The notes beneath the pieces were generated by a model. The model was not told the DNA's origin, made no database searches, and saw only the letters and a program-made list of their open reading frames with translations. The position numbers were made by a program, and so were the translations under genes. A DNA stretch of 64,000 nucleotides. Source: Limonium bicolor. Its lineage: Eukaryota; Streptophyta; Magnoliopsida; Caryophyllales; Plumbaginaceae. Below, in pieces: positions 1-8,155 of this stretch (positions are counted from its first letter, which is position 1; each line of letters opens with the position of its first letter). The stretch is from positions 171,798,085 to 171,862,084 of the forward strand of contig CM041780.1 in NCBI GenBank assembly GCA_023374045.1. The letters run 5' to 3'.

Positions 1-150
1 GTCGATGACTACTATTCTGCGTTCACCGGTCTTATCCACCTGTTACCGGACTTGGGATATTCGAACCGGGTGTTGGTGAACCGGTTCTACAATGGTCTCA
101 ACTACCGTCTTCGCTATGGGATGGGACCAGCTGAGTATACTACCTTGCAG

Positions 151-254
151 GTAATTAAAATACCGTGATGTGAATCAGTTTATACTGTTGGTGAATGTTA
201 ATATGGGTTGGTGAGTTTTGTTTTGCGGGGCATGACTGACATCCTAAAATTCAG
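151..254 (+). other. Candidate gag intron 1 (phase 0), element A
   Basis: Exon ends ..TTGCAG and the intron begins GTAATT; it ends ..AAATTCAG. The unspliced frame meets TGA within six codons, while splicing keeps Gag open. Copy B has the same donor, acceptor and CTGACATCC branch-like block in a 101-bp intron (18517-18617). Confidence 0.7.
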
Positions 255-511
255 GAGTGCTATCATGCCGCTGCTAAGGTGGAAATTACCGTCCGTCTGA
301 GGGACGAGGAGAATGCGCACAAGCGCAAGGCCACAAACGAGGGCCAGGTCCAGCAAGGATACGGGGGAGGAAGAAAAGAAGCACTACCCTCAGCCCCAGA
401 AGAATCAGCATCAGGGTGATAAGGGCCAAGCCCAGACCACCACAGCTGAGGAGCCTCTGAAGCTTACGTACGCGTATGCGGCGAAGCCTTTACGCTCTCA
501 CCCGCCTAAGG

Positions 512-593
512 GTAATTACCTAAACATGTGTAATAAATTGAGATATAAGTTCTTGAGTTGGAAGTGAGTATTGATGATGTATTGTGAACGCAG
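512..593 (+). other. Candidate gag intron 2 (phase 1), element A
   Basis: Donor CCTAAGG/GTAATTACC and acceptor GAACGCAG/CTAGCG. Splicing joins the basic linker of Gag in frame to the exon carrying both zinc knuckles. The intron is 82 bp here and 82 bp at the matching place in copy B (18178-18259), with the intron body diverged. Confidence 0.7.
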
Positions 594-930
594 CTAGCGC
601 GGGTTCTGGACCGGAGCGCCACTTTTACTGCAAGTGGTGCAACGGCGACCACCCCGGCAAAGACTGCAAGGGCAACGACGTGCAGTGTCGTTATTGCCAG
701 AAGATGGGGCACCGTGAGTTTGAGTGCTGGCACAACCCCAAGTAACTACAGGCCAAAGGGTCAGTGGAAGGGTAAGACTACCGCGACCACTGATAGCCCG
801 AAGGCGATCACCCAGCAGCCCTCTGACAGGAAGTACACGGATGCCCAGAAGGGGAAGGGTACGGGGTCCGGCAAGGCCGCCCTGAATGTGGTGGACCGGT
901 CTGAGGCGCCAGGCTCCTCTTCTAGACCAG

Positions 931-1073
931 GTACCGCCTAAACTGTTACATGAAAAAGTGATTGCTTACCGCATTTCATGCATGAGTGTATGAGTCTAAA
1001 TGTACAACCACCTAACTAACGAGTTAAGGAATAATATAAAGACACCTAAACTAGACAATGTTGAAAACCTTAG
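931..1073 (+). other. Candidate intron joining gag to AlkB (phase 1), element A
   Basis: The donor is AGACCAG/GTACCG at the end of gag and the acceptor CCTTAG/GAACC. The joined codon is GGA and the AlkB frame stays open. A branch-like CTAACTAAC lies at 1012-1020. Copy B has the same sites and exactly the same length, 143 bp (17698-17840), although the intron interior differs. Confidence 0.65.
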
Positions 1074-1810
1074 GAACCTTCAATATCTGTTATCCAATCC
1101 CGCCCACACCAAACCCTGAAGAAACCACCATCAGCATCACCGACTTTCCAATGGAGCAATGTCAGGTTATCCAACCAGGTATGGTACTCTTAAATGGATA
1201 CCTGACACCCGAAGCGCAAATCCACATCATCAGGCGATGCAATGAACTTGGAGCAGCACTAGGAGGATTCTACACACCCGAATACGCAAGCGGATCGAAG
1301 ATGAAGCTGAAGATGATGTGCATGGGTAAGGACTGGAATCCTTACACCAAGTCATATCAAGACGTGCGAGCTGAAGATGGAGCAACTGTACCAGGTATAC
1401 CTGAGGAGTTCCTTGCGGTTGTTAACCACACCGTAGGAATTGCTCAGCAAGCTGAAAAAGATTCAATTCCAAGTGTTAAAGCGGACCTATGTATTGTGAA
1501 CTTCTACCAGAAAGGTGGAAGACTAGGATTGCACCAAGATAAGGACGAGTCACCCGAGTCTCTAAGTAAGGGAGTACCCGTGGTGTCTTGGTCCATTGGT
1601 GACACAGCAGTATTTATCTATGGCGAGCAGAAGCGTGGTGATCTCGCAAAGCTAGTGTTGAAATCAGGTGATGTGTTAATAATGGGAGGACAATCAAGGA
1701 TGTTATACCACGGTATCAAGAAGATCAAACTGAATACCGCACCATCGGCAGTGATCAATGCTACACATATGAAACCCGGACGTTTGAATTTGACTTTCAG
1801 GCAGTTTTAA
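1058..1810 (+). CDS. AlkB-like 2-oxoglutarate/Fe(II) dioxygenase inside element A
   Basis: An uninterrupted 250-codon frame with the whole AlkB fold signature. Residues 147-163 read VNFYQKGGRLGLHQDKD and give the iron-binding H159-x-D161. YHGI supplies the second iron histidine, H218. The end RLNLTFRQF has the two arginines (R242, R248) that bind 2-oxoglutarate in AlkB. N148-x-Y150 matches the AlkB N-x-Y motif. The upstream block GGFYTPEY..LKMMCMGKDWNP resembles plant ALKBH1-like proteins, so capture of a host gene is likely. This family oxidatively removes methyl groups from bases in RNA or DNA. The ATG at 1058 lies in the predicted intron and is missing in copy B, so real translation probably enters by splicing from gag at 1074. 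Substrate (m6A, m1A, 5mC oxidation or other) cannot be read from the sequence. Confidence 0.95.
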   Translation: MLKTLGTFNICYPIPPTPNPEETTISITDFPMEQCQVIQPGMVLLNGYLTPEAQIHIIRRCNELGAALGGFYTPEYASGSKMKLKMMCMGKDWNPYTKSYQDVRAEDGATVPGIPEEFLAVVNHTVGIAQQAEKDSIPSVKADLCIVNFYQKGGRLGLHQDKDESPESLSKGVPVVSWSIGDTAVFIYGEQKRGDLAKLVLKSGDVLIMGGQSRMLYHGIKKIKLNTAPSAVINATHMKPGRLNLTFRQF

Positions 1811-1981
1811 GCCCTTGTAATCATGTAATCTATTAATCCAGTTATGTGTTAAGGATGCTATATTAGCAATATCCACAATGTAACCCACTTATGGTGTAAG
1901 GAAGTATGTTAATAAAGGATGTGTTTTGGAGTATATCAATCGTGTTACTACCGTATACTTATACGTTTGCCAATTAATTAG
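1811..1981 (+). other. Non-coding spacer between AlkB and protease
   Basis: An AT-rich stretch after the AlkB stop with stops in all frames. It ends in the acceptor-like AATTAG. It is conserved in copy B (16787-16962), which agrees with a role as the 3' part of a facultative intron. Confidence 0.5.
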
Positions 1982-2535
1982 GCTGTGCACTCGGAACGGG
2001 AGGTACATTGAGTGTCTGCAATGAGGCAGAAGCCGGCAAGAGCGGCACAATCCTCACCGGTACCTTTCCAGTTAATGGCGTGGACGCCTCGATTTTGTTC
2101 GACTCCGGAGCCTCACACATTTATTTCGCTATCTTTTGCGAAGAGGCTGGGGTTAGACGGTGAAGAGATGCCAGACTTTTTAGTCACTCTCCCGTCGAGA
2201 GCGGATCAGGTGTACCCGCTACCACCGAGGTGTTGTTGTGCGAATCAGAGAGGAGGAGTTTCCGATCGACTTGATAGAGTTCGACGGACTTGGTTTTGAT
2301 GTGATTATCGGGATGAACTGGTTGGAGCGGTACAAGGGTAGAATCCTATGTGCCGAGCATCGACTGCTTCTTAGGAGTCCATCTGGGGTTACTATATCAT
2401 ACCGCCAGAGGCCCAGGGAGCCTTCGACTCAGATCATCACCGCCATGGCCATGTATCGTGAGATACGACGAGGAATGATGTATACCTCTGCTATGTCCAG
2501 GACATAGAGAGAGATCCAGAGTTTAGCACAGATGT
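1982..2535 (+). pseudogene. pol: Aspartic protease domain and linker of element A pol
   Basis: The retroviral-type protease cuts the Gag-Pol polyprotein. The frame holds SGTILTGTFPVNGVDA followed by the catalytic LFDSGASH (DSG at about 2101). The reading frame shifts by one base in a G run near 2150 and again near 2235. Downstream [19 protein letters not shown] is the conserved protease C-terminal flap/linker of Ty3/gypsy elements. No start codon is needed if pol is joined to gag by splicing at 1982. Confidence 0.9.
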
Positions 2536-3835
2536 GCCGGTAGTCTCGGAGTTTCCTGATGTATTTCCTAAGGAACTGCCGGGCATGCCGCCACCACGAG
2601 AGGTTGAGTTTGAGATCGACTTGGTTCCGGGCACCGGACCAATTGCGAAAGCACCATACCGTATGGCTCCAGCAGAAATGATAGAGCTCAAGGAGCAGCT
2701 GAGAGACCTACTGGACAAGGGCTTCATCCGCCCTAGTGTTTCACCATGGGGAGCGCCGGTCCTCTTCGTGAAGAAGAAGGACGGTAGCCTCCGCCTATGT
2801 ATTGATTATCGAGAGCTGAATGCTGTTACGGTGAAGAACCGTTACCCCTTACCACGCATCGACGATCTATTTGATCAGCTTAAGGGCGCATCAGTGTTCT
2901 CCAAGATAGACCTACGGTCAGGATATCATCAGATTGCCATTCGTGACAGTGATATAGAAGACAGCATTCAGAACTAGGTATGGGCATTATGAGTTCACAG
3001 TTATGCCGTTTGGCTTGTCAAATGCACCAGCGAAGTTCATGGACTTAATGAACCGTTTGTTCCAAGATCAGTTGGACAAATCAGTGGTAGTCTTCATTGA
3101 TGACATACTTGTATATTCGAAATCGAGAGGTGAGCATGAAAGCCACCTGAGAGATGTGTTACAGACATTGAGGAAGAATCAGTTGTATGCAAAGTTTTCA
3201 AAGTGTGAGTTTTGGTTGAATCAAGTGTCCTTCCTTGGACATGTCATTTCTGAGGCCGGGATCGCTGTAGATCCGGCAAAGATAGATGCTGTGCGCACCT
3301 GGCCAAGGCCGAAGACAGTTACCGATATCAGGAGCTTCCTCGGTCTGGCAGGTTATTATAGGAGATTTGTGAAGGACTTCTCCAGTGTCTCGAAGCCGAT
3401 GACTTCCTTGATGAAGAAGGATGCACCATTCGAGTGGACAGACGACTGTGAGAGTTCTTTCCAGAGACTCAAGGATGCTCTGACATCTGCACCGGTTCTG
3501 ACACTACCAGACGGTCCAGATGGTTTTGAGGTCTATTGCGACGCATCAGGCAGAGGTATGGGTTGTGTGTTGATGCAGCACGGGAAGGTCGTAGCATACG
3601 CCTCCCGACAGCTGAAGAAGCATGAGGAGAACTATCCTACCCACGATTTAGAATTGGGGGCCATTGTCTTCGCACTGAAGATATGGCGACATCATTTGTA
3701 TGGGGTAAGCGTGACAATCTATTCCGACCACAAGAGTTTGAAATACTTGTTCACTCAGAAAGAGTTGAACATGAGGCAGAGAAGGTGGGTTGAATTCTTA
3801 ATGATTATGACATTAATTGCAATACAAGGAGGGGA
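2536..3835 (+). pseudogene. pol: Reverse transcriptase and RNase H of element A pol
   Basis: RT copies element RNA into cDNA; RNase H removes the RNA strand. RT begins after [15 protein letters not shown] and includes [32 protein letters not shown] and the catalytic FIDDILVYS (about 3092-3118), the Ty3 form of YxDD. RNase H shows the acidic triad in YCDAS (about 3535), DLELGAIV and YSDHKSL. Frameshifts lie near 2965 (DSDIE, then loss of frame before the MPFG block) and near 3807 (after RRWVEFL). Very similar to copy B. Confidence 0.95.
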
Positions 3836-5342
3836 AAGCAAATGTGGTAGCTGACGCACTGAGTCGCCGAGCTCACTCTCTCCATTCGCTAGTCTCTCAT
3901 ACTAGCTTGGTTGAAGAGGTGCGGAGTGCTCAGATGGCAGATCAGTATATGATGGAGATTAGACAGAAGCTTATTGATGGCACATTCGAGGGTCAGAAGT
4001 ACGACTTCAGACTCCACGATGATGACCTGATTAGGCTTAATGGCCGGTTGTGTATACCGAGGAGTAGCGCTGAGCTGAAGGAGCGCATATTGAGTGAATC
4101 CCACTGTTCTACGACATCGATTCACCCCGGAGCTTCAAAGATGTATAAGGGTATGAAACGTTATTTTTGGTGGACTGGTATGAAAAAGGATGTTAATGAT
4201 TATGTGTTGAGGTGTCTCACTTGTCAGAAGGTCAAGTTTGAGCACCGACGGCCTGGTGGTATGGTGCAGCCAATGCCAGTGCCGGAGTGGAAATTTCATG
4301 ACATATCTATGGATTTTGTAGTAGGGCTTCCGCCTACAAGGGGAGGTCTGAATATGATTTGGGTGATTGTAGACCGACTGACCAAGGTGGCCCGATTCAT
4401 TCCGATGAAGGACACCTGGAAAGTGGCTAAGCTTGCAGAGCTCTTTGACAGAGAGATAGTAAGACATCATGGGGTACCCAAGACGATTGTATCCGACAGA
4501 GATACCAGATTCTTATCCAGATATTGGAGATCTACAGAGGCATTGGGTACTGAGCTGAAATTGAGTACGGCGTTTCACCCACAGCAGATGGTCAGAGTGA
4601 GCGCACTATACAGACACTTGAGGATATGCTACGTGCATGTGCACTTGACTTTCAGACCAGTGGATTGATAAGTTACATCTGATCGAGTTTAGTTACAACA
4701 ACAGTTATCACGCTTCGATCAAGATGTCTCCCTTCCAGGCATTGTACGGTAGACCATGCCGCACGCCTTTATGCTGGGATGAGTCGAGTGAGACGGTCAT
4801 TATAGGACCAGAGTATCTTGAACAGGTTCAGGCAGAAGTTCGCCAGATCCGGGCTATGAAGCAGCTCAGGATAGACAGAAGTCGTACGCTGATGTACGCA
4901 GACGTGACCTGGAGTTCGCTGTAGGCGATCAGGTATTTTTGAGGGTATCCCCCATGAAGGGAGTATTTCGTTTTGGCCAGAAGGGCAAATTGAGCCCGAA
5001 GTATGTAGGTCCTTATGTTGTGACGGAGCGGATCGGCCCGGTAGCTTACAGACTTGACCTACCCGCCGAGCTGGGCAAGGTACATGATGTATTTCATGTG
5101 TCCCAGTTGAAGAAGTATATATCTCATCCGTCTCATGTGCTTCAGCCTGAGAGGCTAACCCTAGAGCCGACCATGCGATCAGTGGAGACTCCCGTACGAT
5201 TCTGGACACTAAGACTCGAGACACTCGCCATAAGTCCGTGAGACTGGTGAAGGTTCTCTGGTCTAACCAGGACGTCGAGGAGGCCACCTGGGAGCTGGAA
5301 GATAAGATGAAGGCGAAGTACCCGTCATTGTTTACTTCTTAG
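3836..5342 (+). pseudogene. pol: Integrase with chromodomain-like tail of element A pol
   Basis: Integrase inserts the cDNA into chromosomes. An HHCC zinc-binding region (..HPGASKMYKGMKRYFWW.., CLTCQ at about 4213) is followed by the DDE core: D in MDFVVGLPP (about 4313), D in SDRDTRF (about 4495), and E in LIEFSYN (about 4685). The GPY/F module SPKYVGPYVVTERIGP is at about 4996-5040. The tail VRLVKVLWSNQDVEEATWE before the TAG at 5340-5342 is the degenerate chromodomain typical of Tekay-type chromoviruses, thought to guide insertion into particular chromatin. Frameshifts near 4585, 4860 and 5200 break the frame. Confidence 0.93.
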
Positions 5343-5372
5343 TGTATATGTATAGGGTACGGGGCGTACCCC

Positions 5373-5388
5373 TTTTAAGGGGGGTAGA
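5373..5388 (+). promoter_or_regulatory. Internal (duplicated) polypurine tract, element A
   Basis: TTTTAAGGGGGGTAGA is identical in 16 of 16 bases to the terminal PPT at 5676-5691. It lies just after the pol stop. The same doubling is seen in elements B, E and H. Confidence 0.6.
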
Positions 5389-5527
5389 GCCGTTTCGGTT
5401 TTGGATATGTACGACATGTATTTGCATACATTGTCTATGTTATGTACAGACCATTGTGTCTGAATGGTATTATATGGTTTGGACCTTGAGTCCGTTGTTA
5501 TGTGAATATGTTGATGTTGGTAATGTG

Positions 5528-5621
5528 ATATTGGGAAGCATTGCTTCATAAAGTATAATGTGGTATTGGGAAGCATTGCTTCATAAAGTATAATTGGTAT
5601 TGGGAAGCATTGCTTCATAAG
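5528..5621 (+). repeat. Three tandem copies of a ~36-bp hairpin unit in the 3' UTR of element A
   Basis: Each unit contains TATTGGGAAGCATTGCTTCAT with the palindrome GAAGCATTGCTTC followed by AAAGTATAAT. The third copy is shortened. Copy B lacks this array but has other short palindromes in the same place. Confidence 0.85.
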
Positions 5622-5675
5622 TTTCCCCGTGTTCTAACATTTATATTGGGAATTGGAACTTTGGGGACAAAGTTC

Positions 5676-5691
5676 TTTTAAGGGGGGTAGA
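5676..5691 (+). promoter_or_regulatory. Polypurine tract (plus-strand primer), element A
   Basis: TTTTAAGGGGGGTAGA ends one base before the LTR start TGAAATACCCC. It resists RNase H and primes plus-strand DNA synthesis. Confidence 0.9.
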
Positions 5692-6212
5692 TTGAAATAC
5701 CCCAAACCTTAAAATGTTATTTAAACATTAAAACATGATTTATTAAGACTAAAAAGAGTCTTAGAAACATTAGTAAACAATTTAAACATAGAAAATACAA
5801 GTAATTACCTTAAAGGTTATTTAGGGCGAAAAATGCTCTAAGCTTGGGATAAGCTTGGTTAAGGCTTGATAAGCTTACCAAGACTTCATTTATATATTAA
5901 TGAACATATTAAATCAATTACCAAAGAAAACCAAGCTTGAAAACAAGTTAAAACACAAAATGTGCTTTAAGAGTCTTAAAGCACATTTTTGAAAAATTGT
6001 CTTGTAAATGAGTTTTGAATGGCTAAATGTCCATCATTACTCTTAAATATATATGTGTACTATATAGTATAATTTGGGTGGCTATATCAATGGGAAATCA
6101 AAAATTTCACTTCTATGTGCCTTGTATTTGTGAATAGTAATTTTTACAAGCTAGTTATAACATATGTTGTTATAAGTAATTAAATTGACAAACAAAGACT
6201 AAAATACCCTTG

Positions 6213-6220
6213 TATATAAA
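6213..6220 (+). promoter_or_regulatory. TATA box of LTR A
   Basis: TATATAAA followed by GGGGGCCGGTTTTT. The GGGGCCGGTTTTT block and a nearby GAGTCAC motif recur at the matching place in LTRs B and H; LTR G has a looser match. A pyrimidine-rich stretch (about 6333-6410) lies downstream as in plant leaders. The transcription start is inferred at about 6245. Confidence 0.6.
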
Positions 6221-7168
6221 GGGGGCCGGTTTTTGTAGTGAGGAGTCACCAAGTATGTTAACTTGTTAAGTAAATAAATGTGACTCATAGGTACTATTTG
6301 CTTTAAGGCTTAAATATCTTCAAAAAGTAAGTTCATCTTCATTCTCTCATTTCCTTCTTTCTTCATTCACACGGTTTCATCTCTTCTCCCTCTTCTTGCT
6401 CTCTCTCACGGTTTGGCTAGCACACCAACACCACCATTGAAACCAACTTTGAGCTCTTGTAAATCTTGCTCCTTGTCCAAATCAAAACAAACACCACCAT
6501 TCTCTTCCTTGCATCAAGCTCTTCATTTCTATCTTCTCCAAACTTCAAGACAACCATTTCGGTGCCATGGAGTTCCACCATTGAAGGAGCTTGAGCTTGT
6601 TTTTTACATATTGTTACTCTCCTTGACTTCTAGGTAAGGAATCTCAAATAAAAACTTCATTTCCTCCTTGTTTTTGTCATGTCCGAAAATACATGTTGAA
6701 GGAGCTTTTTATGTGACTTTGTTCTAGCTTCTTTCCAACCCTTCATGGACTAGGTGGAGTCCTCTCTTCATAGACATTCAAACTCTCTTCAAAGATCAAG
6801 GTAAAACAACTACATTGATGTTTTTGAAATAATGAAAATAGGGTTTACAATGAGATGAGCTTATAGCTTGAATACTCATTATAATGTTTGTATATTGTTT
6901 AGAACTTGTCAAAGAATCAAGTACTCTATCTTTTTCTAAAGGAAACAAGAAAGAAGTTTTTGCAAAGAGGTAAATACTAATAATGTTGTTTAATGCCTTA
7001 GGAGAAATGAGCTTATAAATGCTTATTAAAACTACCTAAAGAGCAAATGGTGAATGACCTAGTAAAGGTTCTCAATGAGACTAGTAAAAGGGCATATGTG
7101 TTGTTGAGTGTATTGCAGGTTAAAGGCATATATATATTGTGGAAATTCAGTGTTTATGATTTAAGCAA

Positions 7169-7215
7169 TTTAAGGGCCTAAGAGCCATGCATTTTAAGGG
7201 CCTAAGTGCCATGCA
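7169..7215 (+). repeat. Conserved doublet AGGGCCTAAGNGCCATG in LTR A
   Basis: Two direct copies, one with AGAGCC and one with AGTGCC, 28 bp apart. The same doublet stands in the B LTRs (about 11565-11610, 21898-21940), D (31084-31130), H (50277-50322) and H' (56063-56108). Confidence 0.8.
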
Positions 7216-7799
7216 ATTTAAGTTGTGCATAATGTTGTAATATAATGTGATTTTAGAGAAGTTTTGTGTATGAGAGTGTTCTTGGTGATCTTAGGTTTTT
7301 GTGTGTTGATGAAGAAAACAAAGTGTTTAGGCTTAGTAATGTTCTAGGAGAACCCATGTCAAAATTTAGGAAATATCTAAGGAGTTCTAGGTATTAATGT
7401 AAGGTTTGGTGAACTAGAGATGTTAGAAATGACTAGGTTTACTAGAGGAGAAACTATGTCTTAGAGTGTTCTAGGTAAACAAAAGGACTTAGACATTAAC
7501 TAGGGTTTAGGTTGGTGAGAAATAATGCTTTAGAGATGATGTTGTAGTGGTGAGAAAATGTTTTGGGATAGTAGTTTTTATAAGTATGAAACACCACTTA
7601 GGAACCTAGGAGAAAACATTGTAAGTGTTAAGTATTTTGTGAAGGAATGAGTAAAGGCTTAAGGAATTAGAAGATGAGTTTTATGTGTGTTTAGGTAGGG
7701 ATTAAGATGTGTTTGAAGTGTCCAAATGAGGTTAGAACATATTAGGATATATGAGGAAAAGTTTGGAGTTGAAAGAACAAATTAAGAGGAAAATCTGTA

Positions 7800-8155
7800 G
7801 TGGGCCGACCCAGGGTCCGACCCAGTTTTGGGTCGGTCGGACCATGTTAAGCCAGCCAGAAAGTCTCGGCAATGGACCGACCCAGAGGGTTTTGGGTCGG
7901 TCGGCTTAGCTATGGGTCGGTCGGGCAAAAATTTAACGAAGGAAATTGTTTCTGGAATGGACCGACCCAGAGGGTTTTGGGTCGGTCGGTTCAACTTTGG
8001 GTCGGTCGGAGAATTTTCAAAGGACGGGAAAGTTTCGGCAAAGGACCGACCCATAAGGATGGGTCGGTCGTGGGTCGGTCTAAGGTTTTGTCTGAACCAG
8101 AAGTTACTGGAACGGACCGACCCAGGGTTGGGTCGGTCGGTGGGTCGGTCGACCC
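7800..8155 (+). repeat. Hairpin array in LTR A (GGACCGACCCA / GGGTCGGTC units)
   Basis: About five units of roughly 70-80 bp. Each has an inverted pair GACCGACCC and GGGTCGGTC around a short loop, separated by spacers such as AAGTTTCGGCAAAGG. GC-rich against the AT-rich LTR. Any open frames here are by-products of the repeat. Confidence 0.85.

Larger units (their letters stand above)
1..941 (+). pseudogene. gag: Gag of element A, C-terminal two thirds, three exons, frameshifted
   Basis: Gag is the structural capsid/nucleocapsid protein that packages element RNA in cytoplasmic particles. The visible part starts inside the capsid region and reads VDDYYSAFTGLIHLLPDL up to position 150. Reading on hits a stop, but a candidate intron (151-254) restores the frame, and a second one (512-593) leads to exon 594-930. 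Exon 3 holds two CCHC zinc knuckles, at about 628-666 (CKWCNGDHPGKDC) and 685-727 (CRYCQKMGHREFEC). Frameshifts relative to copy B lie near 370 and 740. The unspliced frame ends at the TAA 939-941, eight bases beyond the CCAG/GT donor used to join AlkB or pol. Identity as Gag is firm; the exon structure is inferred from matching sites in copy B. Confidence 0.85.
931..1981 (+). other. Candidate alternative intron skipping AlkB (gag to protease), element A
   Basis: This uses the same donor at 931 but an acceptor AATTAG/GCTGTG at 1980-1981. The frame runs open from the last Gag codon through G-C-A-L-G-T-G-G into the protease with its DSGAS active site. AlkB, with its stop, would be removed as part of a 1,051-bp intron. 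Copy B has the matching acceptor at 16787-16788, giving 1,054 bp. This would explain how pol is translated although AlkB ends in a stop codon. Confidence 0.55.
1..5692 (+). mobile_element. Element A: Ty3/gypsy retrotransposon internal region carrying AlkB (left end cut)
   Basis: The order is gag (partial, two zinc knuckles), AlkB-like dioxygenase, aspartic protease, reverse transcriptase, RNase H, integrase and a chromodomain-like tail, followed by a polypurine tract and a 3' LTR. RT-RH before integrase defines Ty3/gypsy. The GPY/F module and the C-terminal LVKVLW..(Q)DVEEATWE motif resemble Tekay/Del chromoviruses. The AlkB module between gag and protease is foreign to the usual gene order. 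Several single-base indels break gag and pol, so this copy looks non-functional or is poorly assembled. Its 5' LTR, PBS and gag N-terminus lie outside the window. Confidence 0.95.

Noticed and set aside
1703..1888. Minus-strand frame overlapping the end of AlkB
   Set aside because: Shadow of the conserved coding strand. No independent support.
6413..6637. 74-codon frame after the CT-rich leader of LTR A
   Set aside because: No ATG at its start and no matching frame at the same place in B, D or H. It lies in the leader region.
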